The notes under the pieces are model-generated. The model did no database searches. It saw only the letters and a program-made list of their open reading frames with translations, and was not told the DNA's origin. The position numbers and the translations under genes were made by a program. Shown one piece after another: positions 16,866-25,352 of a stretch of 40,422 nucleotides of DNA (positions are counted from its first letter, which is position 1; every line of letters starts with the position of its first letter). This DNA comes from Lachnospiraceae bacterium (GTDB taxonomy: Bacteria; Bacillota; Clostridia; Lachnospirales; Lachnospiraceae). The DNA is taken from assembly GCA_017623295.1 (NCBI GenBank), contig JAGAPK010000049.1:1-40422 (forward strand), in the 5' to 3' direction.

Positions 16866-17897
16866 ATGTTAGGAATTGAAACACAAGAGGGATTCGGACT
16901 GGGAAATCAGTTGTTTTTCTATATCACGACAAGATGTATTGCGCAGGATAAAGGTTATCAGTTCAGTGTCCTTGACCCGGAGCATTTTGCCAATAATATG
17001 CATAGTGATTGTGGCCTGTATTTCATGGACTTAGACTATGGTGTACCATCCAGGAAAGAGGATTATCAGAAGGTTTATTATGAAAAAGAAGACCGCCTTT
17101 TTGCAGGAAATTCCAAGCATGATTTAACGCATGGCGTTTATATTACGGATACGGATAAAGCATTGTTTGATATTGAAGATAACACTTTGCTTTACGGAAA
17201 CTTGCAGGCAGAGGATTATTTCATTCATCACAAGGCAGAAATCAAAGAGTGGTTAAAAGTGAAACCGGAGTATGATTGTAAGGAATACAGCCGGGACAAT
17301 CTCTGTATTTTGCATCTTAGATGCAGCGATTATATGGGTTCGCCGGAATTGTATCTGCGCAAAAAATACTGGATTCAAGGTATGAAGCAAATGCGCAAGG
17401 TCAATCCGAATATGGAATTTATGATTATTACCAATGATGTGAAAGAAGCAAATAAGTTTTTACCGGGGATTCCTGCATATAACTTTGATTTGGCGAAGGA
17501 TTACAGTATTTTGAAGAATGCCAAATATCTGTTGCTTGCCAACTCCTCTTTTGCTTACTTCCCGGCATTTACAAGTGATACCGTAGAATATATTCTGGCA
17601 CCAAAATACTGGGCAAGACACAATGTGTCGGATGGTTACTGGGCATCCGAGCAGAATATATATGCCGGATGGCACTATATGGACAGACATGGCAAAGTTT
17701 TTAGCGCTGAGGAATGTAAGGCAGAGCTTGCACAGTATAAAAAGACTTCCGGCAAATATGCTCATATTAACGAGAAGCCAACCGGAATGCGCTTGAAAAT
17801 GATGGAGCTTCACGGACAGTATATTTATAAAAAGGCTTATTGTGGCAAAATTGCAAGAGGCGTTATGCGACGTGTGAAAAAGCTGATAAATCCTTAA
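16866..17897 (+). CDS. GT11-like glycosyltransferase (divergent)
   Basis: 343 aa. It begins ETQEGFGLGNQLFFYITTRCIA, the LGNQLF motif of GT11. The sugar-nucleotide motif is H150LRCSDY156 instead of HIRRGDY, so the second Arg and the Gly are changed. ANSSFAYFPAF and LAPKYWAR match the C-terminal GT11 pattern. Probably a GT-B transferase using a different donor, or the same donor with altered contacts. A basic C-terminus (RGVMRRVKKL) may contact the membrane. The AGAGAGG-like ribosome site is rather far (about 14 bases) from ATG 16866. It lies next to the ABC flippase gene. Confidence 0.75.
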   Translation: MLGIETQEGFGLGNQLFFYITTRCIAQDKGYQFSVLDPEHFANNMHSDCGLYFMDLDYGVPSRKEDYQKVYYEKEDRLFAGNSKHDLTHGVYITDTDKALFDIEDNTLLYGNLQAEDYFIHHKAEIKEWLKVKPEYDCKEYSRDNLCILHLRCSDYMGSPELYLRKKYWIQGMKQMRKVNPNMEFMIITNDVKEANKFLPGIPAYNFDLAKDYSILKNAKYLLLANSSFAYFPAFTSDTVEYILAPKYWARHNVSDGYWASEQNIYAGWHYMDRHGKVFSAEECKAELAQYKKTSGKYAHINEKPTGMRLKMMELHGQYIYKKAYCGKIARGVMRRVKKLINP

Positions 17898-17909
17898 ATT
17901 ATGCGCAAA

Positions 17910-17957
17910 ATGTGCACGGGAATGTACGTGGAAATGTGAACGGGAATGTGCACGGAA
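17910..17957 (+). repeat. 12-bp tandem repeat, four degenerate copies
   Basis: Units begin at ATG 17910, 17922, 17934 and 17946 and follow the pattern ATGTGCACGGGA with changes. They fill nearly the whole gap before the DUF6056 gene and continue into its first codons. Unit 3 contains an in-frame TGA (ATG TGA), which is why the open frame begins at unit 4. Confidence 0.85.
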
Positions 17958-19505
17958 ATGAGAATTGACATGCAGAAAAAATATGAAAAGGCAGTTGCCT
18001 TTTTGCAGAAATGCGGAAATGGACTGCTTGGATTTGTGAATCGGATTTCAATGAGTAGGATGGTAGTTTGTGCGGCCATCCTGTTTGTGTTATCTATGAT
18101 TCCACTTCTTTTGCTTGGAAAATATAATGTTATGTGTATCGATGATTACGATTACGGCAGGCAGGTACACGATACATGGCTGGCAACCGGTTCCTTGTGG
18201 GAATCGATTCAGACAGCCTTAAAACAGACCGGAGAATTCTTTATGGATTGGCAGGGAACCTATGTGTCCTGCTTCTTAATGGCGGTCTGCCCGATGAATT
18301 TTCGATATGACATTGCTTTTGTAGTGCCAATTATTATGATAGGCATGTTTGCCACCGGAACGTTTTTATTTGGCAGACAGATTTTAACAAGATGGCTTGG
18401 CAGTGATAAGAAACAAGCAACGTTGGTGATGTTGCTTGTGCTGTTTCTTTTTTATCAGGTAATAGAAGCACCATTTGAGGGCATTTACTGGTATAACGGT
18501 TCTACGCATTATGTGCTTATGGAAGCATTGTTGTTTATGATGTTGACACTAGTGTCAGGTTCTATCTGGACAGAGAAAAAAGGAAATGCGATTGCATGGT
18601 GTGTTCTGGCATGCATCGGTGGCGTTATCGTAGGTGGCGGCAATCTGGTAACTTGTTTACAGGCAGAAATTATTTTGGTATTTCTGGTAGGATATACTTT
18701 TATTTCCAAAAAAGAAAAGAAAGTATTTGCAATCTTTCCCTGGCTGTTTTTTACGGCGGGATTTCTGTGTAATATTTTAGCGCCGGGCAATACCCAGAGA
18801 AGTACAGTTGATATGGAAACGGGATATTCTCCGGTTCTGGCGGTTATTTTATCGTTTTATTATGCAGTGGTATTTATGATTGAATGGACTTCTCTTATGG
18901 TAGTTCTTGTATGGCTTGCTCTTTTGCCGGTTTTGTGGCAGATTGGAAAGAAATCGCCGAAAAAATTTGAGCATCCGGTCTGGGTAACGGTAGGTGCGTT
19001 CTGTATTCTGGCAGCCATGTTTACGCCTACCCTCTTTGCGCTTGGCATGGTAGGGCTTTCCAGAGTGGACAATATTATCCAGATGGTATATTACTTGTGT
19101 CTGTTCTTGGTAACAACTTACTGGTTTGGATGGATTTCTCATCGAAGACGGGAGAATGAATTCGGTATATTCCTGGAGAAAACGAAGAATGTAATGACAG
19201 TTGGCTGTATGCTTCTTGTACTTGTGGTTTGGGTTTTTACAGCAGATAAAAATACTTATACCAGCATTTCGGCACTTCGTTCTCTTGCAAATGGAGATGC
19301 ACAGACTTACTATACCGAAGCAATGGAACGCCATGAGTTATATGTGGACGAAAGTGTGACAGATGTAGTGGTTAAGCCGTTTTCGGCAAGACCGGCATTG
19401 TTTGATTTCAATGATTTGACAGAGGATGAAGGTAACTGGCTGAATCTGGCAGTAACGAGATACTATCATAAGAATTCGGTGAAAATGGAATCTGAGGTAG
19501 AATAA
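17946..19505 (+). CDS. DUF6056-type multi-pass membrane protein, possible GT-C glycosyltransferase
   Basis: Up to 519 aa with about ten to twelve membrane helices. The first extracytoplasmic loop has an acidic motif (C-I-D66-D67-Y-D-Y-G) after helix 1, then WQGTYVS, YWYNGSTHY and A279PGNTQR285. This arrangement, with an Asp-rich first loop and GN-x-x-R, is characteristic of DUF6056 proteins, which resemble GT-C enzymes that use polyprenyl-phosphate sugars outside the membrane. Function is not established; it may add a side branch or cap. The start is uncertain: ATGs at 17946, 17958 and 17970 are in frame and none has a good ribosome site, because the 12-bp repeat occupies the region. A long palindrome follows the stop. 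Confidence 0.75.
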   Translation: MCTEMRIDMQKKYEKAVAFLQKCGNGLLGFVNRISMSRMVVCAAILFVLSMIPLLLLGKYNVMCIDDYDYGRQVHDTWLATGSLWESIQTALKQTGEFFMDWQGTYVSCFLMAVCPMNFRYDIAFVVPIIMIGMFATGTFLFGRQILTRWLGSDKKQATLVMLLVLFLFYQVIEAPFEGIYWYNGSTHYVLMEALLFMMLTLVSGSIWTEKKGNAIAWCVLACIGGVIVGGGNLVTCLQAEIILVFLVGYTFISKKEKKVFAIFPWLFFTAGFLCNILAPGNTQRSTVDMETGYSPVLAVILSFYYAVVFMIEWTSLMVVLVWLALLPVLWQIGKKSPKKFEHPVWVTVGAFCILAAMFTPTLFALGMVGLSRVDNIIQMVYYLCLFLVTTYWFGWISHRRRENEFGIFLEKTKNVMTVGCMLLVLVVWVFTADKNTYTSISALRSLANGDAQTYYTEAMERHELYVDESVTDVVVKPFSARPALFDFNDLTEDEGNWLNLAVTRYYHKNSVKMESEVE

Positions 19506-19507
19506 TG

Positions 19508-19719
19508 CTTGGCATTTGCGAAACGCATAATAAGCTATGAGAGATGTACAAAATTAACAAACCAATGCAGGCACGCTTGCGCTGCACCTCGTCGCGTAGC
19601 GGTACATAAGATGCTAAAATACAGCATCTAAGTACCGACGGACTCACAGCACCTGCGTATGGTGCTTGTTAATCTTGTACAATCACTTTTCGCTTTTTTG
19701 AGCGTTTCGCAAATGCCTA
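19508..19719. repeat. Long palindromic intergenic element, copy 1
   Basis: The outer arms GGCATTTGCGAAACGC (19511-19526) and GCGTTTCGCAAATGCC (19702-19717) are perfect complements. Inner arms 19545-19560 and 19666-19681 match at 15 of 16 positions, and a central stem pairs 19601-19615 with 19623-19636. Most of the roughly 210-base gap between two genes can therefore fold into one branched rod. It has no gene. Its core (about 19570-19611) resembles that of the element at 28404-28548. It looks like a miniature inverted-repeat element or a structured RNA; it lacks the U-run of a terminator. Confidence 0.85.
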
Positions 19720-19749
19720 ATAAAACTATATAGAGTACGAGGAAAAACG

Positions 19750-20505
19750 ATGGAAACAAAAAAGTTAAAACTTCCGAATGTAACACTGGCGGCAATGACC
19801 AGCGTGAATATGTATGAAACAATTCGTGCAATGGAATACAGTATGCGGGAAATTGAATTTGGTGATGTGGTGTTAATTACCCATAGAAAACCATTTTTTC
19901 TGCCAAAAGGGATTCGCTATAAGCATACATCCAAATTAAATGATATCGATGCTTTTAACTACAAAATGGTATATGAACTGGCAGATTACATTGATACGGA
20001 TTATGTGTTGTTAGTACATTACGATGGTTTCGTAGTGCATCCGGAGAGCTGGCGGGATGAATTCTTAAATTACGATTATATCGGTTCTCCTTGGCCGCTT
20101 CCCACCAATGATTATGCGTACCGTGATTCCAAAGGTCAGATTTGCCGTGTAGGAAACAGTGTTTCTATCCGTAGCAAAAAGCTATTGGAGTTCCCTCGTC
20201 AGGCAAATCTCAAATGGGAAAAAATGGAAGATGGAAATTACAACGAAGATACCTTTCTTTGTTGTAAATATAAAAATGTGATTGAAGATGCCGGAATGAG
20301 TTTTGCACCGATTGAAGTAGCAAAATATTTCGGACATGAGCATATGATTCCTGAAATTATGGATGTGGAGAAACCGTTTTTGTTCCATAAATGGAGAGGT
20401 AGAAACGAGCAGTATCCGAAATTTGTAAATCCCTGGAAGGTAAGATGGCAGAAAGTGAAAAATGTCATAAGACCGCTATTGTTTTGGAGACGATTGAAGA
20501 AATAG
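19750..20505 (+). CDS. DUF5672 family protein, putative glycosyltransferase
   Basis: 251 aa. NVTLAAMTSVNMYETIRAMEYS opens the domain. H90-Y-D92-G-F-V (a DxD-like spot), then YDYIGSPWPLP and RVGNSVSIRSKKLLE, match DUF5672 proteins, which sit among GT-A-like transferases in glycan clusters. EDTFLCC and FGHE lie in the second half. No membrane helix; basic C-terminus. GAGGA at 19739-19743 serves ATG 19750. The donor sugar is unknown, and catalytic activity is inferred from family and context. Its stop lies 23 bases before the preferred GT17 start. Confidence 0.78.
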   Translation: METKKLKLPNVTLAAMTSVNMYETIRAMEYSMREIEFGDVVLITHRKPFFLPKGIRYKHTSKLNDIDAFNYKMVYELADYIDTDYVLLVHYDGFVVHPESWRDEFLNYDYIGSPWPLPTNDYAYRDSKGQICRVGNSVSIRSKKLLEFPRQANLKWEKMEDGNYNEDTFLCCKYKNVIEDAGMSFAPIEVAKYFGHEHMIPEIMDVEKPFLFHKWRGRNEQYPKFVNPWKVRWQKVKNVIRPLLFWRRLKK

Positions 20506-20528
20506 TATCGTTTCGGAATGGAGAAAAT

Positions 20529-21467
20529 ATGATTTACGATTGTATTCCCTTTTTTAATGAACTGGATATTTTGAAGCTGCGTATGCACATTATGGCGCCG
20601 TATGTAGATAAATTTGTGATTGAAGAATCAACGGTAACTTTTTCCGGGGAACCCAAGCCGATGACATTCGCGGAAAACAGAGAGCTTTTTGCGGAGTTTG
20701 AAGACAAGATTCTCTATGTAGCGGTAGACAATTCGCCAATGAGTGGTGTGACAACTCACGAGAGAGATAAATTTCAGAAAAATCAGCTGATTAAGGCGAT
20801 GGGCGATTGCAAACCGGATGATATTGTTATTTTCAGTGATGTGGATGAGATTCCAAATCCTGAGGTATTAACCCAAATCCTTGCAGATTTTGACCCGACG
20901 AAGGTTTATCATCTGGCACAGAGAATGTTTTATTGCTTCTTAAACATGGAAGAAATTTCGGGAAATCTGTTGTCTATTACCGGTGAATTTCCGGGTGTAG
21001 CAAGAAAACAGTGGCTTGGAACGAAGGTATGCAGCTTCGGTAATCTGCCGGAGGAAGGTATTGTTTTCTTACGTGAAGTGTCTCCACTTGATCCGGCAAG
21101 TGTGCGTGTGGAAAATGGTGGCTGGCATTTTGGATATATGGGTGGCAATGGTGAACGTGATGTGGCAAAACGTATCGGCGTAAAGGTACAGGCAGCAGCG
21201 CATCAGGAATATAATAAATCCAGATATTTGACAGAGGCAGTAGACAGACTGCTTTGTGGAGAAGATATTTTTGGCCGAAATGCGGAGTTTATCCGCGTGG
21301 AAATTGATGAAACATATCCGCAGTATTTGCGTGAACATTTGCAGGAATATGAATTTTTGCTTGCACCGCCGGTCAGCAAGATGCGAATTGCTTGGAAAAA
21401 AGCAATGTTAGCAGGCAAGCAGGTGCTTCGTAAGGTGCATGGGAAGGTTGCAGGGTTAAAACACTAA
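20529..21467 (+). CDS. Glycosyltransferase family 17
   Basis: 312 aa from ATG 20529, where GGAG (20520-20523) is well spaced and the family's usual start MIYDCIPFFNELDILKLRMH begins; the open frame extends 84 bases further upstream, overlapping the previous gene, but without support. Further motifs are D-K-F-V-I-E-E (sugar-nucleotide region), HERDKFQKNQL and IFSD104VD106EIPNP, a DxD metal site. GT17 is named for eukaryotic bisecting N-acetylglucosaminyltransferase; bacterial members occur in surface glycan loci with unknown specificity. Cytosolic, with a basic C-terminal tail. Confidence 0.85.
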   Translation: MIYDCIPFFNELDILKLRMHIMAPYVDKFVIEESTVTFSGEPKPMTFAENRELFAEFEDKILYVAVDNSPMSGVTTHERDKFQKNQLIKAMGDCKPDDIVIFSDVDEIPNPEVLTQILADFDPTKVYHLAQRMFYCFLNMEEISGNLLSITGEFPGVARKQWLGTKVCSFGNLPEEGIVFLREVSPLDPASVRVENGGWHFGYMGGNGERDVAKRIGVKVQAAAHQEYNKSRYLTEAVDRLLCGEDIFGRNAEFIRVEIDETYPQYLREHLQEYEFLLAPPVSKMRIAWKKAMLAGKQVLRKVHGKVAGLKH

Positions 21468-21501
21468 AGAGTTGACTTTTTGTGGGGAAAGGGTTACGGA
21501 A

Positions 21502-22725
21502 ATGGTGGAATTATATCATAAAATAAGGGAGAGTAAACTCCCGGTTTTACTTTTTTATGTGGGACTGTCCATTGAACTTATCATGGTCATTATTGACAAA
21601 AGTAATTTCGTGAATCCGATTGAAGGATATCTGTTTCGGATTACCTTTTTGATTTTTGCTTTGAAAATGGTGCTTACCGGTTATAGCTTGAAAGAGTGGG
21701 GTGTGATTCTTTTTCTGGAAATGATAGGATTTATTTCTTATCGGGCAACCGGTGAAAATGACATCATTCGAATTGTAACGTTTGTGGCAGCTTGTAAGAA
21801 CATTCCGCTGAAACAGATGATTCGCTATGTCTTTTATGTGACATTAGTTGGCTGTATTGCGATTGTATTTCTGGCAGTTACCGGAATCTATGGTGACATG
21901 AGTCTGACACTGGATTATGGAAGAGGTTATGAACAGACACGCTTTACACTTGGCATGGGACATCCGAATGCTTTGTCCTGTATGTTTTTGATGGTTCTGG
22001 CGATAGGGATTTATGCTTATTCCGAACGAATCAAGTGGTACTGGTATTTGTTTATGATGCTGTTGAATGTATGTGTGTTCTGGCTGACCGATTCGAAGAC
22101 CAGCATGTTAATTACAACACTGCTTTTAGCAGGATGCTTTTTCATGACTTATTCAAAATTTTTACGGGAAAAATGGCTGGCTTATGCATGTGGCTTGCTT
22201 GTTTTTGTAGCATGTATCTTGTTTTGCGTGGATGCAGCAGCGAATGCGCAGAATGTGCGCGAAGCGAAATGGAATGAATCTTACTATGGAGAAGCCAGAT
22301 TTGACTCTCATGTGGTTGGACTTTTACGGATTGATGAACAGATTAATGGACGAATTGTTTCTTTGACGAATTCAGAAAACAACGACGGAACTATGGAAAC
22401 CTGGTCGGCGTTTTCCTGTCCGAACAATATGACCTATTATTTTGATATGGGTTGGGTAAAACTGTTCTATCGCTATGGCGTGATACCGGGTATTTTATAC
22501 TGTGTTGCATGCCTAGCGTTATTATGGCAAATATATCGGCGTAAAGATGCCTTTGGACTGGTAATATTTGCAGTCTTTGCGATTTATTCCGTAGTAGAAG
22601 CACATCTGTTTTCCGTTTATGTGGGCAGAAATATTTTACTTATGATGATGGGCAGTTATTTGCTTACCGGACAAGATGCTATTCCGGCTGCGAAGAAACC
22701 ATCCACTGCTGTAAATCCAGAATAA
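21502..22725 (+). CDS. O-antigen/EPS polymerase (Wzy-like) membrane protein
   Basis: 407 aa with about ten predicted membrane helices and a large extracytoplasmic loop in the second half (about residues 250-320), the usual Wzy/Wzy_C plan. LGMGHPNALSCMFL in mid-chain corresponds to LGFTHPNILHITYL in the other polymerase at 35602. ATG 21502 is preferred over a TTG at 21472. Expected to join lipid-linked repeat units on the outer face of the membrane. Wzy proteins are weakly conserved, so the assignment rests on topology, motif and locus. Its last 47 bases overlap the 3' end of the minus-strand SGNH gene. Confidence 0.8.
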   Translation: MVELYHKIRESKLPVLLFYVGLSIELIMVIIDKSNFVNPIEGYLFRITFLIFALKMVLTGYSLKEWGVILFLEMIGFISYRATGENDIIRIVTFVAACKNIPLKQMIRYVFYVTLVGCIAIVFLAVTGIYGDMSLTLDYGRGYEQTRFTLGMGHPNALSCMFLMVLAIGIYAYSERIKWYWYLFMMLLNVCVFWLTDSKTSMLITTLLLAGCFFMTYSKFLREKWLAYACGLLVFVACILFCVDAAANAQNVREAKWNESYYGEARFDSHVVGLLRIDEQINGRIVSLTNSENNDGTMETWSAFSCPNNMTYYFDMGWVKLFYRYGVIPGILYCVACLALLWQIYRRKDAFGLVIFAVFAIYSVVEAHLFSVYVGRNILLMMMGSYLLTGQDAIPAAKKPSTAVNPE

Positions 22726-23644
22726 GCTGGTTGGTTCTAATGGTTGCGCCTTCATCGGTCAGATGATAGTTCGTGTCGTAGAAATAACTGCTATCCAGAA
22801 AATAATCAGTATAATCAGAAATAACGGGGCAGTTCAGGGATTCCTGCAGCTGCTCCTTAAATTTTATATAGTCTTCTTCCGGTGGAGTGACTTCTACATC
22901 AGCAATTGGATAGGCGGCAACGAGTAAGGTTGCACCGCGTTCTGTTATATATTCATTTAATTCATTGATGCGGTTTGTGCAGGTATCATTAATTTTCGGT
23001 ACTTGTACCATGCTTTCTGTAAAATAAGTATCGGCATCTAATTTTGTGCTTTGTCTTTCAAAAGCAATATCTCCATATTCATTGAATGCAAGTCGACTGT
23101 AAACATCTCCGTAATTCTGTTCATTTCCCTCTTTGTTTGACCAGAGTGTCAGGGCTCTTCTGGCATAGTCTGGAAAAGAAAAATACATATCCGGAATATC
23201 TTTGGTTCGAAGCAGATTCCAAAGTTTTGGGTGATTTTCTAAAGTCAGCCATGCAACAACCGGGTCGGTAATGGTGTCATCATCGGCAAATTCGGTGTGA
23301 ACAAGAACGATAATATCACCTTCCTGCACATTGATTTTGGCCATTTCTTCGTGAAAAGCATTACCAAGACTGCCGTGCATTCCCATATTCACAACCGGCA
23401 TACTAAAAGCCTCCTCCAATAAACCGGATTGGATACCGAATGGAAGATTGGAGTTGCCGATTAAGACAATTTTGGGTTCGTTAATTGATTCCAATCGTTC
23501 TACTTTGTCTAATAAAGCTGCGTTGTAGCTGTACTGATACTGCGGCATAATGATTATGCCAAAGAAAAGCAAAAGCACTAACAGCAGACAAAATAGTTTG
23601 CCGAAAAATTTAAAATTGGAAGTAAATAAATTGTGTTTGTTCAT
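22679..23644 (-). CDS. SGNH-type acyltransferase partner (DltD/AlgX-like)
   Basis: 321 aa. One N-terminal membrane helix (about residues 15-33), then LIG-N64-S65-N with candidate nucleophile S65, and D290TNYH294LTDEGA near the C-terminus giving the D-x-x-x-H pair. The body would face outward. ATG 23644 is preceded by GGTGAG; an ATG at 23656 and a TTG at 23665 are alternatives. The start overlaps the end of the MBOAT gene by 35 bases, so the two are translationally coupled. Pairs of this kind (AlgI with AlgJ/X, DltB with DltD) move an acyl group across the membrane and place it on a polymer; O-acetylation is most likely. Confidence 0.8.
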   Translation of the reverse strand: MNKHNLFTSNFKFFGKLFCLLLVLLLFFGIIIMPQYQYSYNAALLDKVERLESINEPKIVLIGNSNLPFGIQSGLLEEAFSMPVVNMGMHGSLGNAFHEEMAKINVQEGDIIVLVHTEFADDDTITDPVVAWLTLENHPKLWNLLRTKDIPDMYFSFPDYARRALTLWSNKEGNEQNYGDVYSRLAFNEYGDIAFERQSTKLDADTYFTESMVQVPKINDTCTNRINELNEYITERGATLLVAAYPIADVEVTPPEEDYIKFKEQLQESLNCPVISDYTDYFLDSSYFYDTNYHLTDEGATIRTNQLILDLQQWMVSSQPE

Positions 23645-25151
23645 AAGACTCACCATATGCTCCAAAGAAAATAATCATTGTCAAAAGTATTATTCCGAAT
23701 ATCCAGCGGAAAGCAGAACTTTGCCGGAAGAATAAGCTTTGAAAAGTAGTTTTTTGCTTGTAAATAATACTATCCGCAAACAGCAAAATAAACAGTGCTG
23801 CAAAAATCACAACAAGGCTTGTCATATCCGGGAAAATGCCGAGGAATCCACAGTTAAATAAGTCCCGGATGCCGGGGGAAGTAATTGCATGGCAAATCAT
23901 TCCAAATGCAGATTTTACATCCGGCATACAGAAAAATAACCAGGCGAAATCGACCAGAATGAAAGTAGTAATTTTGCGGCGCAAGTGGGTGCTGAACGGA
24001 ACAGATGCACTGTATGCCTGCGCGGATTTTCCAGTGGTTACAGAATTGCTTCTGGACCGAAGCTGTTTCGCAATTCCTTCCATCACAATATAAAATCCAT
24101 TGAGTCCACCCCAGATAACAAAACTCCAGTCGGCACCATGCCACAGACCACTTACCAGAAAGACAATCATTGTATTGAGATATTTGCGGGCAGTGCCTTT
24201 GCGGTTGCCGCCAAGTGGAATATACAAATAATCACGCAGCCAGTTGTTTAAAGTAATATGCCATCTGCGCCAGAACTCGGCGACACTTTCGGCGTGATAT
24301 GGCGCATCGAAGTTTATGCTTAATTCAAAACCAAGTGCTTTGGCACTTCCGATAGCCATAAGTGAGTAACCGCCAAAGTCACCATAAATCTGAAAAGCAA
24401 ATAAGACAACCGCCAGAACGATTTCCAGTCCGGAATAATCATGGTAAGTAGCGAATACCGGATTGATGATAGCGGCAATGTTGTCGGAAAGCACCAGCTT
24501 ATAGAACAGTCCGAGCAAAATCAAAGACAAGCCTTCTTTGAATTTTGGCAAGGAAAAATTTTTCGGTTCATGAATCTGTTTCAGAATGTTTCCGGCACGC
24601 TCAATCGGACCGGAAATCAGTTTCGGGAAAAATGCCAGATAGAGAGCAAATTTCAGAATATTTTTCTCGGCAGGAAGTTCGCCGCGATATACATCTACCG
24701 TATAACTGATTGACTGGAACATAATAAAAGAAATTCCAAGTGTTAATAGTCCATCAATCGGTGCGAATTGCTTATCAACTGACAAAAGTGTCATAAACTT
24801 ATTCAAGTTATCCAAAAGAAAATTCGTATACTTAAAATATCCAAGAATTCCAAGGTTGCAAAATAACGTTGCCAATAAAATGCTTTTGGACAGAGTCATC
24901 TTGTGCAAGGCGGAAGCTTTTTCTGAGGCAGATACTTTTTGTAAAGTAATTGCTTTATCCATAAGAAGTCCGCTGATATAAGCCAGAAGCGTTACTGCCA
25001 GTAAAAGAATGGCATAACGGATATCAGCACAACCATAGAAAAAGTAGCTTGCGGCAAGCAACCATAGGAAACGTCCTTTTTTCGGAATCAGATAGTAAAT
25101 GATAAATACAATTGGAAAAAATAATAAATAAGAAAAGGAATGAAAAACCAT
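23610..25151 (-). CDS. MBOAT family membrane-bound O-acyltransferase (AlgI-like)
   Basis: 513 aa, with VFHSFSYLLFFPIVFIIYY as first helix and roughly ten to twelve helices in all. The family signatures are WRRWH298ITLNNWLRDYLYIP and VSGLWH338GADW, the latter carrying the invariant catalytic His. QIYGDFGGYSLMAIGSA is also characteristic. ATG 25151 has a GGGG-type ribosome site and gives the family's usual length; the open frame continues 29 codons upstream without support. It moves acyl groups, usually acetyl, across the membrane for transfer by the SGNH partner encoded just downstream. It has its own promoter on the minus strand, divergent from the phosphotransferase gene. Confidence 0.92.
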   Translation of the reverse strand: MVFHSFSYLLFFPIVFIIYYLIPKKGRFLWLLAASYFFYGCADIRYAILLLAVTLLAYISGLLMDKAITLQKVSASEKASALHKMTLSKSILLATLFCNLGILGYFKYTNFLLDNLNKFMTLLSVDKQFAPIDGLLTLGISFIMFQSISYTVDVYRGELPAEKNILKFALYLAFFPKLISGPIERAGNILKQIHEPKNFSLPKFKEGLSLILLGLFYKLVLSDNIAAIINPVFATYHDYSGLEIVLAVVLFAFQIYGDFGGYSLMAIGSAKALGFELSINFDAPYHAESVAEFWRRWHITLNNWLRDYLYIPLGGNRKGTARKYLNTMIVFLVSGLWHGADWSFVIWGGLNGFYIVMEGIAKQLRSRSNSVTTGKSAQAYSASVPFSTHLRRKITTFILVDFAWLFFCMPDVKSAFGMICHAITSPGIRDLFNCGFLGIFPDMTSLVVIFAALFILLFADSIIYKQKTTFQSLFFRQSSAFRWIFGIILLTMIIFFGAYGESYEQTQFIYFQF

Positions 25152-25197
25152 AATACCCCGCCAATCAGAAAAGTTATCTTTGTTTGATTTCAGTTTT

Positions 25198-25225
25198 ATT
25201 CTAGCAGAATGAAATAAGAAAGCAA
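25198..25225 (-). promoter_or_regulatory. Promoter for the MBOAT-SGNH operon
   Basis: On the minus strand: TTGCTT (25225-25220), a 16-base spacer and TAGAAT (25203-25198), preceded by TGC (extended -10). The start would fall near 25191, about 40 bases before the MBOAT ATG. Confidence 0.7.
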
Positions 25226-25255
25226 TATATTGCTGCAAGAAAATCCCCTGAATGA

Positions 25256-25299
25256 TTGTATTTTTCTTGAAAAAATGCTATTCTAAAGTGATATATTAT
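25256..25299 (+). promoter_or_regulatory. Promoter(s) for the third glycan operon
   Basis: TTGTAT (25256-25261), a 17-base spacer and TATTCT (25279-25284) with an upstream TGC make one good candidate. TTGAAA (25267-25272) with the extended -10 TGATATATT (25289-25297) and a long 19-base spacer makes another. They lie 31-74 bases upstream of the minus-strand -35, so the region is a divergent promoter pair. Confidence 0.6.
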
Positions 25300-25352
25300 G
25301 ATATTTTTGAAAACTACTTACAAAGCCTGATGTATAGGGTTTGGAGGAAAAT

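Noticed and set aside
19408-19831. Minus-strand open frames through the palindrome at 19508-19719
   Set aside because: They arise from the inverted repeat and from real genes on the plus strand; no ribosome sites or recognisable domains.
20445-20528. N-terminal extension of the GT17 protein into the DUF5672 gene
   Set aside because: The conserved GT17 start is at 20529 with a good GGAG site.
23850-24713. Plus-strand open frames opposite the MBOAT gene
   Set aside because: They overlap a gene with full family motifs on the minus strand and show no domain features of their own.
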